Source: Mrakia gelida (Eukaryota > Basidiomycota > Tremellomycetes > Cystofilobasidiales > Mrakiaceae). From it: a DNA stretch of 64,000 nucleotides. Each line of letters opens with the position of its first letter. Within the stretch, counting starts at the first letter, position 1. This document shows positions 12,184-21,122 of the stretch, in pieces. Position numbers and translations under genes: made by a program. The notes beneath the pieces were generated by a model that worked only from the letters and a program-made list of their open reading frames with translations, was not told the origin of the DNA and made no database searches. Location of the stretch: assembly GCA_024345305.1 (NCBI GenBank), contig BRON01000005.1, positions 310,001 to 374,000 of the forward strand, in the 5' to 3' direction.

Positions 12184-12545
12184 TGAGGGGGGAGGGCTGT
12201 TGTCTCTCTCTTTTTGTACTACAGCATCCCTAGCGAGAGGAGAGGCTGGGGAAGGAGAGACGCGCCAGCTCGTGAGCTCGACGTTCGACCTCGACCTCCC
12301 ACGACGTCCTCTTCTCCCTCTCTCCCCTATCTGGCCCTGCTTCTTCTCCTGCGATCTCAAGGCAAACCAGCAGCCCCGGAATCTATATTTTTGTCTTTCT
12401 TGCTCATCCCTGGACAGGTCAGCAGCCCTCCACTCCCGCCTTTCTGCTGACCTCAGCTCTCCTCCCCGTCCCCATCCCCGTCTCCTCTTCCCCTCCTTCC
12501 ATCTCTCCTTTGAACCACGATCTCCCCGCCCAACGTCTACTCAGC
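12184..12545. other. Intergenic, LSM6 3' end to hydroxylase start
   Basis: Holds the 3' end of LSM6 and the promoter of the downstream gene. Plus-strand pyrimidine tracts increase towards ATG 12546, as expected of a fungal 5' leader. No gene seen. Confidence 0.5.
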
Positions 12546-14108
12546 ATGTCCCCCTCCACAACCCTCGCCACCCTCAACTACACCACCCCTCTCCCTCCCT
12601 CCATCAAAGCCTACCAATGGATCGACTCCCCTCCCTCCGGCACTCCCAAAACCAACCTCACCTCCGACCCCCGCTCCGCCCTCATCACCGACGTCCGCTC
12701 CCTCCCCCTCGCTGAAAGGCCCACCCTCGAGGAGAACGGAGCTGAGTTCCTCTTTGGCGAACGAGCGGTCCAGAAGGGGTGCGGAGGGAGTTTCTCGAAG
12801 GAGTGGAATTGGGACGACGAGGAGGACGTGAAGAAAGGGTACTATGGAGAGGTGGAGGAGTTGTTGAAGAGGGTTACGGGGTGTAAGAGGGTTGTTAGTG
12901 AGTCCTTGAGAGGGTGGTGGGGTGAGGGCGTGTGTGGAAGGGTGGAGAGGAGAGGGAAGGAGGGAGGGGAGGGAGGAGATGGCGATGGAGATGGTACGGA
13001 AGAGCTGACTCGGCTTCTCCGTCGCGGATCAGTCTTCGACCACACCGTGAGGAGGACTGCCAAGATGGATGGAGAGGAGGATAGTCCTAAGAATCGACAT
13101 CCTGTTCCTGCTGTTCACATCGGTTCGTTCTGGTCGCTCGCTTCGCTCGTCGCGCTATCTGACTCCCGGCCTTCCTTTCCCTCCCCACTCGCTTCTGCTC
13201 TCTTCGTCGCGCAGACCAAATTGAGTTGCTCCCGCCTCTCGTCGTGGTACTCGTATTCCTTTGGTCGCTCGCTCGTCGCGTCCATTGCCTCCCGGCTCGA
13301 GCTAAACATGTTCGTCTTCCTCCTTCCTTCGTTTTCCCTCAGCTCCCAAGGCAGGCTTCGCTCGACTCCACAAGCACCTCGACCCCGCTGAGATCCCAGC
13401 TGCTCTCACTCATCGATCCCAACTCATCAACGTCTGGAGACCGATCGGAAACCAGGAGACGACGACCGTCGAGGACTGGCCTCTCGCCATCGCGGATGCC
13501 AACACCGTCAAGGATGGGGACAAGGCAAGTCTCGTTTGAGATTCTGACGAGCGCGAGGAAGAGCAGAGAAAGAAGAGCGGGACGCAGGAACGGACCTTGA
13601 GCTGACCTTTTCGACGCGTTCTCGTCCTCGCTCAAACAGATCCCCTGCGACCTCATCTCCAACGCCTACCCCACCGGAGAGACCTACAGAGTTCTTCACT
13701 CGGATGATCACAAGTGGTACTACCTCGCTCATCAGGTTCGTCTCTCCCTCTCTCTCTCTCTCTCTCTGCGCCTCGTCTTGTTGACACGAAGGGAAAGCTG
13801 ACCTCGACGCGTCCTTCCTCCGCCCCTCCTCGCTTTCGCTCTCTCCGACAGACTCCTAAAGAGTACATCCTCATCAAGGTTCGTCTTTCCCTTCACCTTT
13901 CGTCGTCCTGCTCCTCCATTCTTTCCTTGCTGAGGTCGGAGAAGCTGACTGGACTTCTCGCTTTCGTTTGTTCTTTGCTCAGTGCTTCGACTCTACTCGA
14001 CCCGACAAGATCGTCCCTCACACCGCCTTCGAGAACAAGGACGCCAAGGCCGGAGCTCCTGGAAGGGAGAGTGTTGAAGTTAGGTGCTTGGTTCTTTACG
14101 ACGAGTGA
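12546..14108 (+). CDS. AsaB/CmcJ-like hydroxylase-desaturase family protein
   Basis: Member of the fungal AsaB/CTB9/GA4-desaturase-like group, putative non-heme iron oxygenases often in secondary metabolism; the reaction cannot be told from sequence. ATG 12546 gives MSPSTTLATLNYTTPLPPSI. Other segments are DVRSLPLAERPTLEENG, VFDHTVRRTAK, VPAVHI, the family hallmark RPIGNQETTTVEDWPLAI (W-P.G...V.DWPLA), and DDHKWYYLAHQTPKEYILIK plus FDSTRPDKIVPHTAF. The end is ESVEVRCLVLYDE-stop (TGA 14106-14108), the family's usual terminus. Six to seven exons; two donors are GTTCGT (13736 and 13880). The stop codon overlaps a perfect GTGAG donor, raising the chance of a spliced C-terminal extension. The neighbours are housekeeping genes, so no biosynthetic cluster is evident. 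Confidence 0.85.
13741..13767 (+). repeat. (TC)n microsatellite in an intron
   Basis: A TC dinucleotide run inside an intron of the hydroxylase gene, forming its pyrimidine-rich part. Likely length-polymorphic. Confidence 0.8.
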
Positions 14109-14241
14109 GAAGGGAGTGGACGGAGGCGTTGTTGGCGTCGCTCGAGCGTTTCCTCCTTCCTTTTCTTCTCTGTTTCTTCGCCCGTCACGATTCTACTTAC
14201 GATCCCAACTCTTCTTCTCTTCACACTCGCTCTCTGATACT

Positions 14242-14791
14242 ATGGCCATCTCCTCTCGCTGCCTCGCAGTGAAACCGAAACGATCAGCCACCCTTCGACG
14301 CGTTGTTCCAAAAACGAGCGACTCTCGACCTTTCTCGACGATCAACTCCTACCCGATCTCTCCTTAGTCGCTCAGCGCTTCTCCAAGGCTGCTACTGCTC
14401 GAATCAGGTGGGGCGAAGAGGAAAATGTGCGTCGGAGGATACATGGGATCAAGCTGACCTCGCTTCGGCTTCTTGGTTTTCTCTTCACGACCATGAAGAA
14501 TCTCGGCGTCGCGTCGCAGGCACTCGTCCTGAGCTCGTCCTCGGAGGAATCACGTTGAAGGGCAAAGACGAGGAATAGACGCAGATTGAGGATTGAGCGA
14601 GGGACGCGTCGAAGCTCGAAGGGAGTTCAGTTTTCGCTTCTCTTCGTCCACTCTCCGACCTCAGAGTACATCCAGAATCTTTCACTGCTACCGAACGTTT
14701 TGCATCCGAGCTTGAGCGATTTATGTACATGTCAGAAGACGAAGAGTGGAAAGACCCGGCAGGAGGAGCCGAGATTGAGCTCGTTGTTTGA
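14242..14791 (+). CDS. Possible small uncharacterised spliced gene
   Basis: A four-exon model can be assembled: MAISSRCLA, then SLSASPRLLLLESG, then TRPELVLGGIT, then VHPESFTATERFASELERF with an acidic end SEDEEWKDPAGGAEIELVV-stop (TGA 14789-14791). Junctions keep phase, but the last donor is a weak GTTGAAG. A competing frame over 14264-14563 is also open (FLDDQLLPDLSLVAQRF, RIRWGEEENVRRRIHG) and could be a C-terminal extension of the upstream hydroxylase spliced from a donor at its stop codon. The acidic terminal exon is the most convincing coding piece. No family recognised. Confidence 0.3.
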
Positions 14792-14854
14792 TCTTCCCTC
14801 ACCGATCCCTCCTTCCCTCTTTCTCCCTAACTATATTGTACCTTCAGCTACACA

Positions 14855-15375
14855 ATGAACGTAAGACCGACCTCGCTCTCCATCCCCCTTCGCGCGAAGA
14901 TCTACTGACGTCGCCCTCGTTCCTCCCCAGACCGACCTCAAAGGCTGTGACGACACCCTCTCCATCGCCTCCTCAGCCGTCCCGCTCCTCCCTCGAGGTA
15001 CCAAAGTCAACTTTAAGCCCCCCGTCGTCTGCTCCTACGTCCCTCACGAGAAACCCCGTCTCCCATCCACCTATTCCCTCCCCTCGACACCGGAATCTAA
15101 CCTCTCGCTTGCCACAAAAGTCTCGTTCGCGAAGGATTCCGTCCTGTCGAAGCTCGGACTGGTGAGTCACCCGTCTCATCTATTTGTACGTTCTTCTGAA
15201 CACGATAGATATGAACTGACCTCTGCGTCCTTTTCGCTCGATACAGGGGCAGAAGTCTGAGGCTCAGTTGGAGGAAGAGAGGTTGGAGAAGAAGCGAAAG
15301 GAGGAAAGAGAGGTGAGGGCGAAGTCTAGGATAAGCTCGGCCGGGCGAAGTACCGTTGGGATGGGGTACATGTAA
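14855..15375 (+). CDS. Small hypothetical protein with charged C-terminal helix
   Basis: Three exons. The first encodes only Met-Asn before a GTAAGA donor. The second reads TDLKGCDDTLSIASSAVPL, VNFKPPVVCSYVPHEKPRLP and SLATKVSFAKDSVLSKLG. The third reads GQKSEAQLEEERLEKKRKEE then RISSAGRSTVGMGYM-stop (TAA 15373-15375), a short coiled-coil-like charged helix. About 125 residues, no signal peptide or membrane segment. Family not recognised. Canonical introns with CTGAC-type branch motifs and phase-keeping joins support it as a real gene. Confidence 0.6.
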
Positions 15376-15866
15376 GAGGAGGAGGGGAGGGTGAGAAGAA
15401 AGCGAGAGTGGGAGGGAGAGGGAGAGACGAGAGGGTGAGGGAGGAGGAAATTTCTCGCTCGTACTGTACTTCACGAACAACTTTCTCGACGCGACGGTCT
15501 CGGGTTTACCCTTTCACCCGCCTCTGGATTCATCTCATTACCGGGAGTCCTCGTGGGGATTACGAAGAAGACGAAAGAGGGAAAAAAAAAGGAAAGAAAC
15601 CAAGACGCGTCGACGCGTCGAGTCCCTTCAAGAACCAGATTGAGCTCTCGACGCTTTCGAAAGCTCTCCTCTCTGCCCTCTTCACCTTTCCAAGATCACT
15701 TGAGATCACCGCTTGAAGCTTCATGTCAAAAGCATGGCTACATTCGTGGTTCTCTGTATCCTTTGCCAAACGGTCCGGCAATTCGATGCGTCGCGACGAG
15801 AGCTCGAATCCACGACCGTCCTTCGAACGCGGCGCGTTCCAGACGATAGAGACTCATCAATCGGAA
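15376..15866. other. Convergent 3' intergenic region
   Basis: Between two converging genes. Contains a tandem pair of GACGCGTC at 15604-15619 and an A-rich run near 15580. No gene seen. Confidence 0.5.
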
Positions 15867-18371
15867 CTAAGCCTCCTCACTCATCTCAGCATCCTCCTCC
15901 TGCTCCTGCTCCCTCTCCTCCTCCTCCTCGTCCTCCTTCTCCTCATCCAAAATCACCCTCCACCTCTCCTCAATCCTGGCTCCGATCCCCTCTCCTCCCT
16001 CAACTCCATTACTCCCCGGCAACCGCCTCAAGCACTCCCGCACAGCTTTCGCCTCCCCAACTCCATTCAGCCACCTCAACCAGGTCAAATGACACTCCAC
16101 CTCCTCCTCCTCCTTCACTCCCTTCTCCATCATCCCCTCGCCTCCGCTGATCCCGAACGAGCTTCGCCATTCGTTGTAAATCGACTCGAGCACCAGCCGA
16201 GGTGTAGGGAGGAGGGACTCGTGCGTGAACGCGAAGGAGTAGAACTCGGGTGTGGGGAGGTAGAGGGTTTTGAAGGATTGGAAGATTGCGAGACGTTGAG
16301 GGATCGAGGGAGGGGACGCGAAGGGGTGAAGGAGAGGGAGGGAGGAGATGAGGAGGTGGGTGTGGATGGGTAGAGAGGAAGATCCCGAGGAAGAGGTGGA
16401 AGCGAAGGTTGTGGATTTGGGAGTTCGAAGGGATTTCTGGAGGAGTCGATGGATCTCGGTAGTTTGGTCGGCGAGGGAGAGGTTGGAGGAGGTGGAGAGG
16501 TAGAGGAAGTAGACCTCCCAAAGCGATTCCCATCCTTCCAGCTCCTCCTCGTCCTCCTCGGAGGGCATACCAGCCAGACCGAGGTCGGCTCCGTGTCGCA
16601 TGAGCGCGTCAAGCTCGTCCGCGGATTCAGGCGAGGAGTAGCGAAGCTCAGCGGTGAGACGACACGACCAGACGGAGGGAGAGTTGGGGAAGAGGGTGGT
16701 GGAGGTTCGAGCTGCTGAAAGGATCTTTTTGGGTGTGAGGGTGGGTGTGGAGGAGGAGAGGAGGTGAGTGAGGTGGAGAGCGTGGATTTGCGGAGTGGTG
16801 TTGGGAGGGAGGAGGAGTTGGGTGAGGTGATGCGAAAGGTAGCGTTGCTGGAGGAGACGAGGGCCAAAAAAGACGCGTCAACTCTCGACTTCGCGAGTTA
16901 GGTAGGAAAGTGCACAAGGCAAACTCGATACTCACAAGTCCATCGTCCTCGACCTTTCCTTCCCAGTTCCTCAACACAACGGCGAACCGCTCGAGGACAA
17001 CATCCTTCTCCTTTCCCTCGAGCTCCTTCCCGGCCTTCTTGAACTCCTCCACCATCTCCTTCAGCGCATCGACCAACCTCTTCCCCTCCATCTCCTTCTT
17101 CTCTCCAGGGTACTCAACATCCTCGAACGACCTCGTCGCTAGAATCGTCCTGCCCTCCGCCGTTCGTCCCAACGAGCTTCCCCCCTCCCTCAGCGACGCG
17201 TACACCAGCTTCTCCAACAGCGGCAGCCTCAGCACCGTAGGGAACGTCCTCAGGAGCCTCAAGAAAGACTGATGCAGCTCTAAGCTCTCGGGCAAAGCCT
17301 TCCTAGCTCCCTCCCAAACAGCAGCAACGACGGCTCCGTCCATGATGGCCTTCCTCCCTTGCTCGCTCTGGTCCTCGGCGGACCCTTCCTCAGCGGTGAG
17401 CTCTGCGTCCTTGACTCCGAGGATCTCCCAACGACGACGAAGACGCTCGACCCAGACGAGTTCCATCTTGGCGTATTCGGTCCAGAGAGGGATGGAGTGA
17501 GGGAGGAGACGAAGACCTCGTTGGAGAAGCGTTCGAGCTGAGTTCGGGGAGAGGTTGACGGTGAGCTCGTGGGAGGAGAGGAGGATGTAGAGGGATGGGG
17601 AGAGGGGGTGTTGGAGAAGAGCACTGCAGTACGAGCACGATAGAGTGGAAGAGAGATGTCAGAGAAGCTCAGGGGAGGAAAAGAAAGAGAGGAAGAGAGA
17701 GGAGGGCGAACGTCGCGAGGACCTTTCCGACGAGCTTTCGAGCTCCCTCCTTCTTGGCCACCTCCGCGTACTGGATCCAGAGTCCGATGTCTCCCTTGAA
17801 CTTCTTGGTAGCTCGATCGAAGATGTACAGGATTCGCTTGACGAGGGAGTAGGAGGAGATGGACGGTTTCGAGTGGGCGTTCTCTGAGCAAAGGGCGGGA
17901 GGAGGAGGAAGGTCAGCTTTTGACGAGCTCATTCTCTCAGCTCGTAGCAGCTCTACGGAAGAGAGAAAGGGTGCGACTCACTCTTCCTAGCTAGCCTCTT
18001 CTTCCTGAGCTCCTCGAGGTTGAGCTCGTACTCTGCGTAACGAGTGAAATCCTGCTTCCTGGCGACTCGTCGGATGAGAGCTCGCTCGAAGGCCGTTCGA
18101 CGCTTGATGATCTCTCGGATTTCTTCCTACAGAAGCCAAACAGATCGGAGCAAGGTCAGATACGAAAGAAGAGCGAGCGCTCTATCACAGAGGACGGGAG
18201 ATGGAGCTCACTGTATCGAAGAGCTTCTTCTCCTTCAAGTCGTGAAGCTCAGGGAGCATTTGCTCCAAGCTGAACGAAGCCAGAAACGCGAAGGTGAGGC
18301 CGTCAATACTTCTCCAAGAGCTCGGAAAGCTAGATAATCGAGTGGACGTACTAGTAGTCGACCTTCTCCAT
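15867..18371 (-). CDS. UTP6: U3 snoRNA-associated protein UTP6 (HAT repeats)
   Basis: Component of the small-subunit processome (UTP-B), needed for 18S rRNA maturation in the nucleolus (family knowledge). ATG at 18371 encodes MEKVDYY, and after a GTACGT-donor intron the UTP6 N-terminal signature continues as LEQMLPELHDLKEKKLFD, then EIREIIKRRTAFERALIRR, QDFTRYAEYELNLEELRKKR and SLVKRILYIFDRATKKFKGD. HAT-type repeats follow: IGLWIQYAEVAKKEGARKLV, PLSPSLYILLSSHEL and IPLWTEYAKMELVWVERLRR. The C-terminal half is looser TPR/HAT-like and ends in an acidic Glu-rich tail, EEEEREQEQEEDAEMSEEA-stop. Size (about 700 residues) is somewhat above yeast Utp6. It is divergent from the first BTB paralog. Confidence 0.9.
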
Positions 18372-18689
18372 TTTGAGCGAGTTTCGAGAGGGTTCTGTAA
18401 GGGAAGAGGAGAGGGTTGAAGGTCAAGGAGGGAGGCGAGCTCGAGACTCTGCTTGAAATTCGCTGCTCCGCGCAGGAGAGGTGAGCTCGACCTCTCCTTC
18501 CTTCCTTTCTTCCCTCTCCAACCACTTCTTCCTCGACGAGACGATTCGTGAGTTTGCGACTCCCTTTGACCCCTCCGTATCACTCGCTGATGACCTCCTC
18601 TTCTCTCCTAGCAGCGTCTTCCTTGGGCCACGTTCCATCCTCCTCCCCTCCTTCCTTCCCTCCCTTCGCTCCATTTCCTCTTCGAAATC
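18372..18689. promoter_or_regulatory. Divergent promoter, UTP6 / BTB paralog 1
   Basis: 318 bp between opposing starts, with strong pyrimidine tracts on the plus strand near 18640-18680 typical of leaders here. An in-frame open stretch continues upstream of the BTB start, so the boundary is uncertain. Confidence 0.4.
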
Positions 18690-19602
18690 ATGGCCTCTTC
18701 TTCATCCGCCTCCTCCAACAAGCGTCCAGGTCCTCGCCCGACACAGGAGCTCCCGCGAATCCACCAGCGATCACCTACCATCCCAACTTCCCAAAAACAT
18801 CCACCGCCGATGTCATCCTCCTCTCCTCCTCCTCCCACGTCGCGCTCGCCACGTCAAAGATCGGCCTTCAGGCTACCTCCTCCGTCTTTGCTTCTTCCCT
18901 CCTCGTCGGTACAGACGAAAGAAGCGAGCACTTCGACGATCTTCCCGTCATCAAACTGGAGGAGAGAGCAGCTCATCTCAGTTGGTTCCTCTCCTTCATC
19001 CAAGTCTCGCCCGTCGTCGACCCTGAACCGCTTCGTCGCCTCGCGGACGTGGACGGACTCCTCTCGATCTGCGACAAGTACGACGCTCCTTTGATTGGCC
19101 GAGCTATAGCTCTTCGCTACCTCCCGTCTTTTTTGGACGCGATCGACACGGAGGAGGAGGGGGAGGAGGAAGGAGGAGACGACACCGAGTCCCTCGTCGA
19201 CATCCTCGCCGTGAGCTTGATCCACTTTCAGTTCGCGACTCAAGCCATCGTCACACGAACCATTCGTCTCATGGGGCTCCAAGGTGCGATCAACAAGAAA
19301 GCCAACATCGGTTCTGCGGTGCACACGAGGGAGGGAGTCAAGATCGGAGAGAATGCGACCGGTTGGAGACCCTGGGGCGTTGGCGACATCGCTCTCTCGT
19401 TCTTGAAGAGGATGAGCTCCGAGGACGTTGCTGAGTACGATAGGGTCCGAACGAGGGTCATGACTAAGAAGGGGTACAACTGGAAGAGAGCATCTCTCGA
19501 TTTCAAGGTTCGTCGTTTCGTTCCTCCTCTCTCAACCCGAGTCGACTCACGCTGACCCTCTTTCCTTCTTCTTCTTACTCGCAGATCCACGCAGAACCCT
19601 GA
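18690..19602 (+). CDS. BTB/POZ-like domain protein, paralog 1
   Basis: One of three related genes in the window. The BTB-like core reads STADVILLSSSSHVALATSK, VFASSLLVG, LPVIKLEERAAHLSWFLSFI, then VDGLLSICDKYDAPLIGRAI, QFATQAIVTRTIRLMGLQ and YDRVRTRVMTKKGYNWKRAS. After a GTTCGT-donor intron comes the tiny last exon IHAEP-stop (TGA 19600-19602), the counterpart of LDAEKEEDFDP and LDAEMKKDFDP in the paralogs. The start is problematic. ATG 18690 gives MASSSSASSNKRP, resembling the paralogs' Ser-rich starts, but it is out of frame with the core. Removing 17 nt (18730-18746) or 38 nt (18730-18767), both GT...AG, restores frame. Otherwise translation must start upstream (for example 18548). Such BTB proteins are often CUL3 adaptors; function unknown. 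Confidence 0.6.
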
Positions 19603-19663
19603 CCGAATCGTTCGTCGTCGCTTTCGTCGTCTCAGCACTTGAGCTGCTCTGAGGCTGAGACTG

Positions 19664-20413
19664 ATGTTTGTCGCGCGTCTTCCTTCCATCAGTTCTTCAG
19701 CCCGTTTCGTCCAACCTCGCCATCCTCAGAGGCTCAGGACACCCATCACGCTCCCAGTAAGTCTCGTTTTCTCTTCTTTCATCCGGAAGAGCCCTTCGTC
19801 TTACTCTCGCGCTTCGCCTCTAGTTTCTGCAGCGAACTCCACCTCGTCGCGTCGCCTCTTACGCCGATCAAGCTCGCCCAACTTTCAAGAGTCCAAGTCA
19901 CGACCACCTATGCCAACTCATTAGCTAGTGAGTTCAACTCACTCTCCTCGTTCTCATCCCTCTCGTCTTCGAACACATCCAACCTTCCCGAATGTGACCT
20001 CTTCTCCCTTCTCCTCGTCTACTTCTTTTCCCAGCTCTTCAAACTCGAGACCTTTTCATGCCTTGTATCACTCGATATACGAACCTTCACGACCTTCGTT
20101 GAGTCGAGAGCGGGAGGAAAGTCGCCGAGGAATGGGACGCGCTCGTTTGACCTTTCCTCGGAACGAGTGAGTCTTCTGGGCTCTCTTTTCTCTTCCTTTT
20201 CGAGAACGAAACGTACGCTGACAAAAACGTCTCCAGGTGCTCGAAAAACACAAATTTGCGAGACGGGCGTCGCTCCCACCCGCCTGCGACTACTCGACGC
20301 GTCGTTTCTCCTCGATGACTTTTCCCTTTTCCAATCTCTTCTGCGTGGATAAGCCGACAGTAGGGATCTTGCGCTGCCTCTTCAAAAGGTCGATAAGTCG
20401 TGTTTCAGCCTAG
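19664..20413 (+). CDS. Doubtful spliced ORF running into the MITE-like element
   Basis: Starts MFVARLPSISSSARFVQPR, mitochondrial-presequence-like, with a GTAAGT donor after TPITLP. Later coding-like pieces are LFKLETFSCLVSLDIRTF and, after a good GTGAGT...CAG intron, VLEKHKFARRASLPPACDY then NLFCVDKPTV. That last frame crosses the left inverted repeat and stops at TAG 20411-20413 inside the element. Phases of the middle exons do not all agree, so either splice sites are wrong or the gene is decayed. No family recognised. Confidence 0.25.
20361..20378 (+). repeat. Left terminal inverted repeat
   Basis: TAGGGATCTTGCGCTGCC, an exact reverse complement of 20710-20727. The first two bases may be the TA target duplication. 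Confidence 0.8.
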
Positions 20414-20448
20414 AAAAGACCGATAAAACGGCCGCGGCCGCTTTTCTC

Positions 20449-20535
20449 TTAACGAGGTTTTGGGATTTGGTCGATAAAAGGCCCTCTTTATCGACCCAAG
20501 CTTCTACCCCTGCTTTTCCCTCAAAACCTCGTTAA
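20449..20535. repeat. Nested hairpin inside the MITE-like element
   Basis: Outer arms TTAACGAGGTTTTG (20449-20462) and its reverse complement (20522-20535); inner arms GGTCGATAAA (20469-20478) and TTTATCGACC (20487-20496) with an 8-nt loop. Could extrude as a cruciform or fold in RNA. Confidence 0.75.
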
Positions 20536-20709
20536 CCCTGACTCGGTCTCTCTTCCCGCCCACAACTTCCTCTCGACCCCACGCGAAACCCTTCGTTCGG
20601 CGTCTTTGCCCCCTTCATCTCCCCTTCCTCGTTAAACTTCTCAGCGCAAGGTCTGTTGGACGCGAAATCGGCGTCAAATCCTTAACGAGCTTTTCAGCTC
20701 GAAAAAACG

Positions 20710-20727
20710 GGCAGCGCAAGATCCCTA
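20710..20727 (-). repeat. Right terminal inverted repeat
   Basis: GGCAGCGCAAGATCCCTA, the exact reverse complement of the left repeat, followed by GTGACATC in the flank. Confidence 0.8.
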
Positions 20728-21122
20728 GTGACATCCTCGACCACGATGGCGATCATTCCTGCCCCCTTTCGGTGAATCCCTTGGAGGACGAGGAGGCGCC
20801 GCAGAACAAAAGCGACGACGTTCGCGAGCGAACGAAACCCTCGACGAGATCCGGCGGCGAGGTGACCTCTTTTCGTGAGTCCTTTCCGTTCCTGTCTACG
20901 CGATCTAACAGATCAGAGGATTATCTACGATAAAGAAGACTGACTGCTTGACCTATCAGAGCTACGGCAACCAACGCGACGTCAAATCTATCAGCTCGTT
21001 TCGCCATCCTCCGTTCTCTTGGTGCTGGGTTCTTTTGGTTCGGATCTCTTGGGAGCTACTTCGAAAATCCCAGGCTGCTCTGTTACCTCCCTCCCAACTA
21101 CTACAACCTCCTCTCTCGAAAC
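20728..21122. other. Permease 5' region / right flank of the element
   Basis: Holds the promoter and leader of the amino-acid permease. A short frame continuing from the left flank across the element (GTG ACA TCC ... ending MAIIPAPFR-stop) is open just after the right repeat. No other gene seen. Confidence 0.4.

Larger units (their letters stand above)
20361..20727. mobile_element. MITE-like non-autonomous DNA transposon
   Basis: An 18-bp perfect terminal inverted repeat, TAGGGATCTTGCGCTGCC at 20361-20378, returns as its reverse complement at 20710-20727. If the outer TA is the target-site duplication, the element is 363 bp (20363-20725) with 16-bp repeats GGGATCTTGCGCTGCC, as in Tc1/mariner-type MITEs. 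Inside are nested inverted repeats (14 bp TTAACGAGGTTTTG, then GGTCGATAAA) and four copies of CTCGTTAA/TTAACGAG. No transposase ORF. Base composition is visibly richer in A and T tracts than the flanks. Confidence 0.75.

Noticed and set aside
12546..14108. Secondary-metabolite cluster around the AsaB-like gene
   Set aside because: Its neighbours are LSM6, small unknown genes and UTP6; no synthase, P450 or transporter lies beside it.
17280..17891. 203-residue minus-strand frame
   Set aside because: Alternative frame of UTP6 exons; it has no HAT pattern.
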